Assembly: GCF_001294335.1 (NCBI RefSeq) | Contig: NZ_LGKG01000134.1 | Location: 65,191-129,190, forward strand | Source: Streptomyces chattanoogensis | GTDB taxonomy: Bacteria > Actinomycetota > Actinomycetes > Streptomycetales > Streptomycetaceae | DNA: 64,000 nucleotides | Direction of reading: 5' to 3' | Shown here: piece by piece, positions 8,408 to 16,448 of the stretch | Numbering within the stretch: the first letter of the stretch is position 1 | Layout: each line of letters opens with the position of its first letter | The notes under the pieces: model-generated | Database searches by the model: none | Seen by the model: only the letters and a program-made list of their open reading frames with translations | What the model was told of the DNA's origin: nothing | Program-made: the position numbers and the translations under genes

Positions 8408-8692
8408 ATGCGTATCCGTACCACGCTCTTCGCGGTGACCCTGGCCACCGCTGCCCTGCTCGGCGGCGCGGGCGCCGCCGCCGCTGACGAAGGCCCGAAC
8501 TCCTCCACCCCCGGCTCGGACGTCTCCGACTCCCGTATGGGCGGTGACCTGCCTGCGGAGGGCCGCGAGAGCGAGCACAAGTCCAGCGGCCACAAGGACA
8601 AGGGCGGGCGTGGCTCCGACACCACCCCCGCGGACCGTGAGGCGGCCTACGACTCCCCCGGCGGGCTGATCGGCCGGATCTTCTTCGGCTGA
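8408..8692 (+). CDS. Small secreted protein of unknown function
   Basis: This 94-residue protein begins with a clear Sec signal peptide (MRIRTTLFAVTLATAALLGG, then GAGAAAADE with a likely A-x-A cleavage near residue 26). The mature part is hydrophilic and Asp/Ser/Gly-rich, with a charged HKSSGHKDKGGRG stretch, and ends in the hydrophobic GGLIGRIFFG. There are no cysteines and no recognised domain. AGGAGG lies 6 nt before the ATG, and a strong hairpin with a T-run follows the stop, so it is a well-defined single-gene unit. Function unknown. Confidence 0.8.
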   Translation: MRIRTTLFAVTLATAALLGGAGAAAADEGPNSSTPGSDVSDSRMGGDLPAEGRESEHKSSGHKDKGGRGSDTTPADREAAYDSPGGLIGRIFFG

Positions 8693-8716
8693 TGCGACCG
8701 AGCGCACTCGGGATGA

Positions 8717-8745
8717 GGGGACGCCGGAGTGGGCGTCCCCTTTTT
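8717..8745 (+). terminator. Rho-independent terminator after the small secreted protein
   Basis: GGGGACGCC and GGCGTCCCC form a perfect 9-bp stem with a 6-nt loop, followed directly by five Ts. It separates the plus-strand secreted-protein gene from the convergent mannosyltransferase gene. Confidence 0.85.
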
Positions 8746-8816
8746 CGTGTGCCGGCTTTTTCGTGTGCCGGCACAGCGTGCGCCGGCGGGTCCCGGCTGA
8801 ATCCGGGTGTTCCCGT

Positions 8817-10556
8817 CTACACCCAGGTGTCGAACCACATCCGGTTGTGCCACGCCGATTTGGGGATCGGCGTACCCGTGTACAGCGGATAGAAGTAGAT
8901 GAAGTTCCAGACGATCAGGAGCACCAGGACGCCCGCGCCCACCGCCCCGATCGTGTGACGGCGTTCGTCCGCGCCGGGCGGGCCGATGATCGCGCCGATC
9001 ATCATGGCGAGCGCCAGGCACAGGAACGGGACGAAGACGACGGCGTAGAAGAGGAAGATGGTCCGTTCCTGGTAGAGGAACCAGGGGAGGTAGCCGGCCG
9101 CCACGCCGCAGGCGACGGCCCCCGCGCGCCAGTCGCGTGTGAAGGCCCAGCGGTAGAGGGCGTAGAGCAGGGCGAAGCAGGCGGCCCACCACAGCAGCGG
9201 GGTGCCGAGGGCCAGGACCTCGCGGGCGCAGCCTTCGGCGGCGGTGCAGCCCTGGTGGCCCGCCGTGGGGTCCTTGTAGAAGTACGAGACCGGGCGGCCC
9301 AGGACCAGCCAGCTCCAGGGGTTGGACTGGTAGGTGTGCGGGGTGGTCAGGCCGGTGTGGAAGGCGTAGACCTCGGTCTGGTAGTGCCAGAGGCTGCGCA
9401 GCCAGTCCGGCAGCCAGGTCCAGGCACCGGTGTGGCCCTCGGGAGTGGTGGCCCAGTCGCGGTAGTAGCCGCCCTTGGTGGCGATCCAGCCGGACCACGA
9501 CGCCAGGTAGGCGGCGAGGGCGACGACGACGGTGGAGCCGAAGGCGGGCGCGGCATCGCGGCGGAGGGCGGAGCGGAACGGGCGGCGTGCGCCGGCGGTA
9601 CGGCGGGCCGCCACGTCCCAAAGCACGGACATCAGGGCGAAGGCGGCCAGGTAGTAGAGGCCGTTCCATTTGGTGGCGGAGGCCAGGCCCAGGCAGAGGC
9701 CGGCCGCGATACGCCAGGGGCGCCAGCCCAGGCGCAGCCGGTCGCCGACCTCGTCAGCGGGACGGGCCAGCCCGTCCGGACCCACCGGCAGGGCGGCCGC
9801 CATCCGGGCCCGGGTGCGGTCGCGGTCCACCAGCAGGCAGCCGAAGGCGGCCACCACCCAGAACATCACGATCAGGTCGAGCAGGGCGGTGCGGCTCATC
9901 ACGAAGTGCAGGCCGTCGACGGCCAGCAGCGCGCCGGCGAGACAGCCCAGGGCCGTGGAGCGCAGCAGACGGCGGCCGATACGGCAGATGAGCAGGACGG
10001 ACAGGGTGCCCAGCAGGGCGACCATGAAGCGCCAGCCGAAGGGGTTCATGCCGAACGCCCACTCGCCGAGCGCGATCAGCCACTTGCCCATCGGGGGATG
10101 GACGACGTACGAGGGCTGGGGGGAGAGCAGCATCTTCGGATGCGGACCGACGAGCGCCTCGTTGGCCTTCTTGTCCCAGGTGCCCTCGTAGCCGTACTGG
10201 AGCAGTGACCAGGCGTCCTTGGGGTAGTACGTCTCGTCGAATATCACGTCGTGCGGGCTGCCCAGGTGCCAGAAGCGGAGTACGCCCGCGACCAGTGCCA
10301 CCAGCAGCGGGCCGCCCCACGCGGCCCAGCGCGACAGCCGCACGGCGGCCGCCGGGCCCACCCCGAACACCGCCCACAGCCGGAACGCCGGCCCGGGGAA
10401 GGCGGGCACCAGCCGCGCGCGGAGATCGCCTTGCGGGCGGCCCGGATAACCGAAACGGCGCAGCCGCCGCTGCCACACGGGGGGCTGCCGGTCCGGGTAC
10501 CCGGTGCGGTGCGCGCCGGCCTCGGCCGCGGTGGTGTCACTTGTCACCCGGCCCAT
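8817..10556 (-). CDS. pmt: Dolichyl-phosphate-mannose-protein mannosyltransferase (GT39)
   Basis: This integral membrane glycosyltransferase transfers mannose from polyprenyl-phosphate-mannose to secreted proteins. Its 579 residues have about ten or more hydrophobic segments. The first external loop carries the acidic catalytic motif in VIFDETYYPKDAW (about residues 95-107), the key feature of PMT enzymes. HPPMGKWLIALGEW and the periplasmic-loop residues downstream also fit the family, and the protein ends YSGTPIPKSAW-like before MWFDTWV. The start could be ATG 10556 or the in-frame GTG three codons later. It is divergent from rsmI, the arrangement usual in Streptomyces. Confidence 0.92.
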   Translation of the reverse strand: MGRVTSDTTAAEAGAHRTGYPDRQPPVWQRRLRRFGYPGRPQGDLRARLVPAFPGPAFRLWAVFGVGPAAAVRLSRWAAWGGPLLVALVAGVLRFWHLGSPHDVIFDETYYPKDAWSLLQYGYEGTWDKKANEALVGPHPKMLLSPQPSYVVHPPMGKWLIALGEWAFGMNPFGWRFMVALLGTLSVLLICRIGRRLLRSTALGCLAGALLAVDGLHFVMSRTALLDLIVMFWVVAAFGCLLVDRDRTRARMAAALPVGPDGLARPADEVGDRLRLGWRPWRIAAGLCLGLASATKWNGLYYLAAFALMSVLWDVAARRTAGARRPFRSALRRDAAPAFGSTVVVALAAYLASWSGWIATKGGYYRDWATTPEGHTGAWTWLPDWLRSLWHYQTEVYAFHTGLTTPHTYQSNPWSWLVLGRPVSYFYKDPTAGHQGCTAAEGCAREVLALGTPLLWWAACFALLYALYRWAFTRDWRAGAVACGVAAGYLPWFLYQERTIFLFYAVVFVPFLCLALAMMIGAIIGPPGADERRHTIGAVGAGVLVLLIVWNFIYFYPLYTGTPIPKSAWHNRMWFDTWV

Positions 10557-10710
10557 CGTAGGGAAGCAGTCTGTGGAGCGGTGTGCTGCGCCGCCGGACG
10601 GGTCACCGTGCCGTCCAGGTGGTGATCAACGGGTTCTCCGGAACCGGCGACGGCTCCTGCCCCGGACCCGCCCGCCGCGGGGTGCCGTGCCGCCCTGGGA
10701 GGATGGGGGC

Positions 10711-11562
10711 GTGACTGGAACGCTGGTACTTGCAGGGACGCCCATCGGTGAGATCGCGGACGCGCCGCCGCGGCTGGCCGCCGAGCTGGCGGCCGCCGAT
10801 GTGATCGCCGCCGAGGACACCCGGCGGCTGCGCCGGCTGACGCAGGCGCTGGACGTGCAGCCGGCCGGGCGGATCGTGTCGTACTTCGAGGGCAACGAGG
10901 CCGCCCGCACGCCGGAGCTGGCGGATGCGCTGGCCGGCGGCGCGCGGGTGCTGCTGGTCACCGACGCCGGGATGCCGTCCGTCTCCGACCCCGGCTACCG
11001 GCTGGTGGCGGCGGCGGTGGAGCGCGGGGTGAAGGTCACCGCGGTACCGGGGCCGTCGGCGGTGCTCACCGCCCTCGCGGTGTCCGGCCTGCCGGTGGAC
11101 CGCTTCTGCTTCGAGGGGTTCCCGCCCCGCAAGACGGGCGAGCGGCTCTCGCGGCTGCGCGAGGTCGCGGACGAGCGCCGGACCCTCGTCTATTTCGAGG
11201 CGCCCCATCGGCTGGACGACACGCTCGCCGCGATGGCCGAGGTGTTCGGCGCGGACCGCCGGGCCGCCGTGTGCCGCGAGCTGACCAAGACCTACGAGGA
11301 GGTCAGGCGCGGGCCGCTGGGGGAGCTGGCGGAGTGGGCGGCCGACGGCGTACGGGGCGAGATCACCATCGTGGTCGAGGGCGCCCCGGAGAGCGGTCCG
11401 GAGGAGCTGGGGCCCGAGGAGCTGGTGCGCCGGGTGCGGGTGCGCGAGGAGGCGGGGGAGCGGCGCAAGGAGGCCATTGCGGCTGTTGCGGCGGACGCCG
11501 GGGTGCCCAAGCGGCAGGTCTTCGACGCGGTGGTCGCGGCCAAAAATGCGGCTCGGCCATAA
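10711..11562 (+). CDS. rsmI: 16S rRNA (cytidine(1402)-2'-O)-methyltransferase
   Basis: This SAM-dependent tetrapyrrole-methylase-fold enzyme 2'-O-methylates C1402 of 16S rRNA. The 283-residue protein begins MTGTLVLAGTPIGEIADAPP, which matches the conserved RsmI N-terminus. VIAAEDTRRLRRL, VLLVTDAGMPSVSDPGY, VTAVPGPSAVLTALAVSGLP and EGFPPRKTGER are the family motifs in order. The GTG at 10711 is chosen because the protein then begins exactly at the conserved region, with GGGAGGATG just upstream. It ends KRQVFDAVVAAKN, normal for the family. Confidence 0.95.
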   Translation: MTGTLVLAGTPIGEIADAPPRLAAELAAADVIAAEDTRRLRRLTQALDVQPAGRIVSYFEGNEAARTPELADALAGGARVLLVTDAGMPSVSDPGYRLVAAAVERGVKVTAVPGPSAVLTALAVSGLPVDRFCFEGFPPRKTGERLSRLREVADERRTLVYFEAPHRLDDTLAAMAEVFGADRRAAVCRELTKTYEEVRRGPLGELAEWAADGVRGEITIVVEGAPESGPEELGPEELVRRVRVREEAGERRKEAIAAVAADAGVPKRQVFDAVVAAKNAARP

Positions 11563-11733
11563 CCGACCCACGGGACGGTAAATGGCTAGCCTGGAAGGTA
11601 AAGGCAAAGGTCGCGCAGCCGGGTGTTTTCCCTGTCAGCTGTCAAATCTGGGCCAATAGAGCAGCCGCTCGGCTGCGCAGCTGGCCGGAAATGGCGTCCA
11701 CTAGGGGTGGGACGTACGGTCCCGGAACCTTGC

Positions 11734-11750
11734 CTTGTCCTGTGGACAAG
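11734..11750. promoter_or_regulatory. Perfect inverted repeat upstream of mini-ORF
   Basis: CTTGTCC-TGT-GGACAAG is a perfect 7-3-7 inverted repeat ending 11 bp before the ATG of a 26-codon ORF. It could be a repressor operator or a small RNA hairpin next to the ribosome-binding site. A second hairpin (GCAGCCG-CT-CGGCTGC) lies at 11661-11676. Confidence 0.5.
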
Positions 11751-11761
11751 AGGGAGCGCAC

Positions 11762-11842
11762 ATGAGCGAACGTAGTGAGCGAACCATCCAGTGGTGCGCG
11801 CCGAGCGTATGCGAGGCCGAGCGAAGCGAGGTCTCGGCATGA
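11762..11842 (+). CDS. 26-residue upstream ORF (possible leader peptide)
   Basis: ATG at 11762 with a good ribosome site (GAGGGAG about 6 nt upstream) opens a 26-codon frame, MSERSERTIQWCAPSVCEAE then RSEVSA. Its stop overlaps the ATG of the zinc-ribbon gene as ATGA. The DNA contains the GAGCGAACGTAGTGAGCGAA-type repeat found near many Streptomyces starts, so it may be a spread repeat and not a real peptide gene. The two Cys residues and the exact stop/start overlap make a translationally coupled leader possible. Confidence 0.4.
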   Translation: MSERSERTIQWCAPSVCEAERSEVSA

Positions 11843-12282
11843 GCGAGATCGCGAAGACCAGTCCGATATCCCCGCGCGGAGTTTCCCCTTTTCCCCGGTC
11901 CGCCGAGCCTGCGGCACATGAGGCGTACGCCTTCGCGTGCATGCGGTGCGGCCACGGCTGGGAGCAGGCGTACGAGATCGAGCACCACCTGGACGCCAAG
12001 GGCGAACTGCACGTCGTCTACTACGCGGACGGCGAGCGTGTGCCGTCCCCGTTGACCAGGCCCACGTGCCTGAACTGCGGCAGTAACGTCGTCAGGATCA
12101 TGCGCTCGGGCCAGGTCTCGATGGTCTCCGACGCGATAGCGAACATGCATCAGCGCCAGACCGGCAACGGAAAGAAAAAGGCCGCCCCCGAGGCGGCCGA
12201 CGACCGTACGGGCAGCAGCACCGGGCGGCACCACTGGCACCTCTCCGATCTGCTGCACCCCTTCCAGCACCACCGCAAATGA
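11839..12282 (+). CDS. Zinc-ribbon-like hypothetical protein
   Basis: This 147-residue cytoplasmic protein has two CxxC knuckles, CMRCGHGW (about residue 35) and CLNCGSN (about residue 78), which together can bind one zinc ion as a zinc ribbon. Between them lies YEIEHHLDAKGELHVVYYADGERVPSPL. The C-terminal part is basic and His-rich (GKKKAAPEA, then RHHWHLSDLLHPFQHHRK). No enzyme signature is visible. The start ATG overlaps the stop of a 26-codon upstream ORF. It lies between rsmI and tatD. Confidence 0.8.
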   Translation: MSEIAKTSPISPRGVSPFPRSAEPAAHEAYAFACMRCGHGWEQAYEIEHHLDAKGELHVVYYADGERVPSPLTRPTCLNCGSNVVRIMRSGQVSMVSDAIANMHQRQTGNGKKKAAPEAADDRTGSSTGRHHWHLSDLLHPFQHHRK

Positions 12283-12329
12283 CCGTCCCCTGACGGGGCC
12301 CTGGCCGCGGTCCTCGTAGGATCGCGGCC

Positions 12330-13208
12330 ATGGCACCGCAGGACGACAAGACCACCCCGCCGCCGCTGCCCGAACCCCTTCGGGTACCGGTCGCGGACTC
12401 GCACACCCACCTCGACATGCAGGACACCACCGTCGACGACGCGCTCGCCAAGGCCGCCTCGGTCGGGGTGACCACGGTGGTGCAGGTGGGCTGCGACCTG
12501 GCCGGTTCGCGGTGGGCCGCGGACACCGCCGCGGCGTACGAGAGCGTGCACGCCGCCGTCGCACTGCATCCCAACGAAGCGCCCCGCATCGTGCTCGGGG
12601 ACCCCGACGGCTGGTCCCGGCAGGGCGCCCGGGAGCCCGGCGGGGACGCCGCCCTGGACGCGGCGCTCGCCGGGATCGACGCGCTCGCCGCCCGGCCCGA
12701 GGTCCGCGGCGTCGGCGAGACCGGCCTGGACTACTTCCGTACCGGCCCCGACGGCATGGCCGCCCAGCAGCGGTCCTTCCGCGCCCATATCGAGATCGCC
12801 AAGCGGCACGGCAAGGCCCTGGTCATCCACGACCGGGAGGCACACGAGGACGTGCTGCGGATCCTGCGGGAAGAGGGCGCGCCGGACCGGGTCGTCTTCC
12901 ACTGCTACTCGGGGGACGCGGAGATGGCCGAGGTCTGCGCGGCCGCCGGCTACTTCATGTCCTTCGCCGGCAACGTCACCTTCAAGAACGCCCAGCCGCT
13001 GCGCGATGCGCTCACCGTTGCCCCGCCCGAACTGGTGCTCGTCGAGACCGACGCCCCCTTCCTCACCCCCGTGCCGTACCGCGGACGAGCGAACGCGCCC
13101 TATCTGATTCCGCTCACCCTGCGCGCGATGGCCGAGGTCAAGGGCATGACCGAGGACGCGCTGGCCTCGGCCGTCGCCGCCAACACGGCACGCGCTTTCG
13201 CTTACTGA
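12330..13208 (+). CDS. tatD: TatD family metal-dependent DNase
   Basis: This 292-residue TIM-barrel hydrolase belongs to the TatD DNase/metal-dependent hydrolase family. Metal-binding motifs in order are VADSHTHLDM (about residues 22-31), GVGETGLDYF, the HIEIAKRHGKALVIHDRE region, VVFHCYSGD and VETDAPFLTPVPYRGRAN. TatD proteins are 3'-5' exonucleases or endonucleases acting on DNA and damaged ends. It is immediately upstream of the Rpf-like gene and ksgA-ispE, a conserved actinobacterial order. Confidence 0.95.
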   Translation: MAPQDDKTTPPPLPEPLRVPVADSHTHLDMQDTTVDDALAKAASVGVTTVVQVGCDLAGSRWAADTAAAYESVHAAVALHPNEAPRIVLGDPDGWSRQGAREPGGDAALDAALAGIDALAARPEVRGVGETGLDYFRTGPDGMAAQQRSFRAHIEIAKRHGKALVIHDREAHEDVLRILREEGAPDRVVFHCYSGDAEMAEVCAAAGYFMSFAGNVTFKNAQPLRDALTVAPPELVLVETDAPFLTPVPYRGRANAPYLIPLTLRAMAEVKGMTEDALASAVAANTARAFAY

Positions 13209-13330
13209 CACCACCGGTCCCGGTCCCGGCCCCACCCGCCCGCCACGCTCCGTAGCCACTCGGCTTTGGAACGTGACCGCCGCTCCGTTACCCTCCGGCC
13301 GTCAACCGGATCTGTGGCATCTGGAGCGTC

Positions 13331-14485
13331 GTGAGTCCTTCGCCAAGCAGCCACCGCGCCGCGCGCGGCCGTCGCAGGCGCGCCCCCCAGCGCCCGGAAG
13401 TCCTGCGGCGGCTGCTGCCCCGGGCCCTGGTCGTGGCCTTCCTGGCCGGCGGCACCACCGCCTTCATCGCCCACGACAAGGCCGTCCGGCTCAGCGTCGA
13501 CGGCAAACCGCGCACCCTGCACACCTTCGCCGGCGACGTCGCGGATCTGCTCGACGACGAACACCTGGCCATCGGCCCGCGCGACATCGTCGCCCCCGCC
13601 CCCGACGCCGCACTCCGCAGCGGCGACGAGATCGTCGTCCGGCACGGCCGTCCCGTCGTCCTCACCCTCGACGGACAGCGCCGCCAGGTGTGGACCACCG
13701 CCGAGACCGTGGACGGCGCCCTGAGCCAGTTCGGGGTGCGGGCCGACGGCGCCTATCTCTCCAGCTCCCGCTCCCGCCGCATCGAACGCCACGGCCTGGA
13801 GCTGGCGGTACGCACCGAGCGCGAGGTCGCCTTCCTCGCCGACGGCCGCGAGTTCCGGATCCGTACGAACGCCGCCACCGTCCGCGAGGCCCTGGCGGAG
13901 GCCGGGCTCGCCCTGCACGGCGAGGACACCACCTCGGTGCCGCCGGACAGCTTCCCGCGCGACGGGCAGAGCGTCTCGGTGCTGCGGATCACCGGCTCGA
14001 AGGAGGTGCGGGCGGAGCCGATCCCGTTCCGTACGGTCCGCCGGGAGGACCCCGGGCTGCCGAAGGGCACCGAATCCGTCGTCCAGCAGGGGCGGCCCGG
14101 CGTACGACGGGTCACCTACCGGCTGCGTACCGTCAACGGCGTCAGGCAGAAACCGCGACGGCTGCATGCCCATGTGGTGCGGGTGCCGCGCCCGCAGATC
14201 GTGCACGTCGGCACCCGGCCGCTGCCCGCCTCCGTCGACGGCGCCGACCACCTCGCCTGGCAGGCGCTGGCGCAGTGCGAAGCGGGCGGGCGGCCGGACG
14301 CGGTCGATGCGTCGGGGAACTACGGCGGGCTCTACCAGTTCGACGTCGGCACCTGGCACGCCCTCGGCGGCAACGGCCGGCCGCAGGACGCCCCCGCCCA
14401 GGAACAGACCTTCCGCGCCAAGAAGCTGTACGTGAGCCGAGGGGCGAGTCCGTGGCCGGTCTGCGGCCACAAGCTGCACGGGTGA
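13331..14485 (+). CDS. rpfB: RpfB-like resuscitation-promoting factor (DUF348-G5-Rpf transglycosylase)
   Basis: This is a secreted peptidoglycan-cleaving enzyme that promotes germination or resuscitation. Its 384 residues show a basic N-terminus and a signal anchor (about 35-52), three DUF348 ubiquitin-like repeats (about 53-95, 110-155, 165-210), a G5 domain (about 215-295, beginning EPIPFRTVRREDPGLPKGTE), and a C-terminal Rpf transglycosylase domain. The catalytic Glu is E317 in ALAQCEAGGRPD, and GNYGGLYQFDVGTWHALGG is the substrate-groove motif. GTG 13331 is the start. The neighbours tatD, ksgA and ispE match the actinobacterial rpfB context. Confidence 0.93.
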   Translation: MSPSPSSHRAARGRRRRAPQRPEVLRRLLPRALVVAFLAGGTTAFIAHDKAVRLSVDGKPRTLHTFAGDVADLLDDEHLAIGPRDIVAPAPDAALRSGDEIVVRHGRPVVLTLDGQRRQVWTTAETVDGALSQFGVRADGAYLSSSRSRRIERHGLELAVRTEREVAFLADGREFRIRTNAATVREALAEAGLALHGEDTTSVPPDSFPRDGQSVSVLRITGSKEVRAEPIPFRTVRREDPGLPKGTESVVQQGRPGVRRVTYRLRTVNGVRQKPRRLHAHVVRVPRPQIVHVGTRPLPASVDGADHLAWQALAQCEAGGRPDAVDASGNYGGLYQFDVGTWHALGGNGRPQDAPAQEQTFRAKKLYVSRGASPWPVCGHKLHG

Positions 14486-14517
14486 GGACCGCGGGGTGCG
14501 GGCCGTAAGCTGCATGG

Positions 14518-15414
14518 GTGAGCAAGAGCAGCAGTAGCAGTGACGATTCCGGTCCGCTCCTCGGGCCCGCCGACGTCCGGGAGCTGGCCGCCGCGCTGGG
14601 CGTACGGCCCACCAAGCAGCGCGGCCAGAACTTCGTCATCGACGCCAACACCGTCCGCCGGATCGTCCGCACCGCAGACGTCCGGCCCGACGACGTGGTG
14701 GTCGAGGTCGGCCCCGGTCTCGGATCGCTGACCCTGGCGCTGCTGGAGGCCGCCGACCGGGTCACCGCCGTCGAGATCGACGAGGTGCTCGCCGCCGCCC
14801 TGCCGAGCACCGTCGCCGCCCGGCTGCCCGAGCGCGCCGACCGCTTCGCGCTGGTCCACACCGACGCCATGCACGTCACCGAGCTGCCCGGCCCGGCGCC
14901 CACCGCGCTGGTCGCCAACCTCCCTTACAACGTCGCGGTCCCCGTTCTCCTCCACATGCTCGCGACCTTCCCCACCATCGACCGCACCCTGGTCATGGTC
15001 CAGGCCGAGGTCGCCGACCGGCTCGCCGCCCGCCCCGGCAACAAGGTCTACGGCGTGCCGTCGGTCAAGGCCAACTGGTACGCCGAGGTCAAGCGGGCCG
15101 GTGCGATCGGCCGCAACGTCTTCTGGCCCGCGCCGAACGTCGACTCCGGCCTGGTCTCCCTCGTCCGCCGCGAGAAGCCCCTCGAGACCACCGCGAGCCG
15201 GGAGGAGGTCTTCGCCGTCGTCGACGCGGCCTTCGCCCAGCGCCGCAAGACGCTGCGGGCCGCCCTCTCCGGCTGGGCCGGTTCGGCCGCCGCCGCGGAG
15301 GCCGCCCTCGTCGCGGCGGGGATTTCCCCGCAGGCGCGCGGTGAGGCGCTTACCGTCGAGGAGTTCGCGGGGATCGCCGAGCACAAGCGGCAGCACGAGG
15401 GAGATGCGGCATGA
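14518..15414 (+). CDS. rsmA: 16S rRNA (adenine(1518)-N6/adenine(1519)-N6)-dimethyltransferase
   Basis: RsmA (KsgA) dimethylates two adjacent adenines in the 3' hairpin of 16S rRNA. Its 298 residues begin with a Ser-rich tail. [32 protein letters not shown] (SAM motif I), TDAMHV and [15 protein letters not shown] (motif IV NLPY) follow. A basic segment, [14 protein letters not shown], lies in the C-terminal domain. The GTG at 14518 is preceded by GTAAGCTGCATGG and only a weak ribosome site. The stop overlaps the ispE start (ATGA), so the two are coupled. Confidence 0.95.
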   Translation: MSKSSSSSDDSGPLLGPADVRELAAALGVRPTKQRGQNFVIDANTVRRIVRTADVRPDDVVVEVGPGLGSLTLALLEAADRVTAVEIDEVLAAALPSTVAARLPERADRFALVHTDAMHVTELPGPAPTALVANLPYNVAVPVLLHMLATFPTIDRTLVMVQAEVADRLAARPGNKVYGVPSVKANWYAEVKRAGAIGRNVFWPAPNVDSGLVSLVRREKPLETTASREEVFAVVDAAFAQRRKTLRAALSGWAGSAAAAEAALVAAGISPQARGEALTVEEFAGIAEHKRQHEGDAA

Positions 15415-16328
15415 GGGCATGCGGGACGAGCGGCGCGTCGGTCACCGTACGGGTACCGGCCAAGGTCAATGTCCAGCTGGCGGTCGGCGCCGCCCGGCCC
15501 GACGGCTTCCACGACCTGGCGAACGTCTTCCTCGCCGTCGGCCTCTACGACGAGGTCACCGCCGTCCCCGCCGACTCCCTGCGGATCACCGCCGAGGGGC
15601 ATGACGTCGACCAGATCCCGCTGGACCGCACGAACCTGGCGGCCCGCGCCGCGGAGCTCCTGGCGGCCCGACACGGCATCGAGCCGCACGTCCACCTCCA
15701 CATCGCCAAGGACATCCCCGTAGCGGGCGGAATGGCGGGCGGCAGCGCGGACGCCGCGGGCGCCCTGCTGGCCTGCGACACCCTCTGGTCGACGGGGGCC
15801 TCACGCGAGGAACTCCTCGAGATCTGCGCCGAGTTGGGCAGCGACGTCCCCTTCAGCCTGGTCGGCGGTGCGGCGCTGGGCCGCGGCCGGGGCGAGCTGC
15901 TGACGCCGCTCCCCGTCGGCGGCGCCTTCCACTGGGTCTTCGCGGTCGCCGACGGCGGACTGTCGACGCCGGCCGTCTACCGCGAGTTCGACCGTCTGAC
16001 GGAGGGGACACAGGTCCCCGCGCCGGAGGCCGACCCCGAGCTGCTGGCCGCCCTGGAATCCGGCGACGCCACCGCTCTCGCCGCGGCCCTCGCCAATGAC
16101 CTCCAGCCCGCCGCGCTCTCCCTGCGGCCCGCCCTGACCGCCACCCTGGACGCCGGCACCGCCGCGGGCGCCCTGGCCGCGCTGGTCTCCGGCTCCGGCC
16201 CGACCACCGCCTTCCTGGTCAAGGACGCGCAGGCGGCGCAGCAGGTCGCGGCGGCGCTGCTGGACTCGGGCACCTGCCGGGCGGTCCGGGTCGCGGATTC
16301 GCCGGCGCCGGGCGCGACGCTGGCGTAG
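15411..16328 (+). CDS. ispE: 4-(cytidine 5'-diphospho)-2-C-methyl-D-erythritol kinase
   Basis: IspE is the GHMP kinase of the methylerythritol phosphate isoprenoid pathway. It phosphorylates CDP-ME at the 2-hydroxyl group. The 305-residue protein has [20 protein letters not shown] at the N-terminus with the substrate-contacting Lys. The ATP-binding glycine loop is [19 protein letters not shown] (about residues 104-122), and [12 protein letters not shown] is motif III. The ATG overlaps the TGA of rsmA. This pairing is conserved in actinobacteria. Confidence 0.95.
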   Translation: MRACGTSGASVTVRVPAKVNVQLAVGAARPDGFHDLANVFLAVGLYDEVTAVPADSLRITAEGHDVDQIPLDRTNLAARAAELLAARHGIEPHVHLHIAKDIPVAGGMAGGSADAAGALLACDTLWSTGASREELLEICAELGSDVPFSLVGGAALGRGRGELLTPLPVGGAFHWVFAVADGGLSTPAVYREFDRLTEGTQVPAPEADPELLAALESGDATALAAALANDLQPAALSLRPALTATLDAGTAAGALAALVSGSGPTTAFLVKDAQAAQQVAAALLDSGTCRAVRVADSPAPGATLA

Positions 16329-16448
16329 CCGCCGGGGCGGCCGTCCAGTGCCCAGGACGGGCGCCGCCCGGCGCGGACTACGCTGGGACGGTCGGCCGGT
16401 GCCAGTGCACCGGTGTGAAGTCCCATCGGTGTGAAGTTCAGGAGCGGA

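Noticed and set aside
11563..11760. Possible cyclic-di-AMP riboswitch near the rpf region
   Set aside because: No ydaO-type conserved core could be matched here or directly upstream of the rpf-like gene at 13331.
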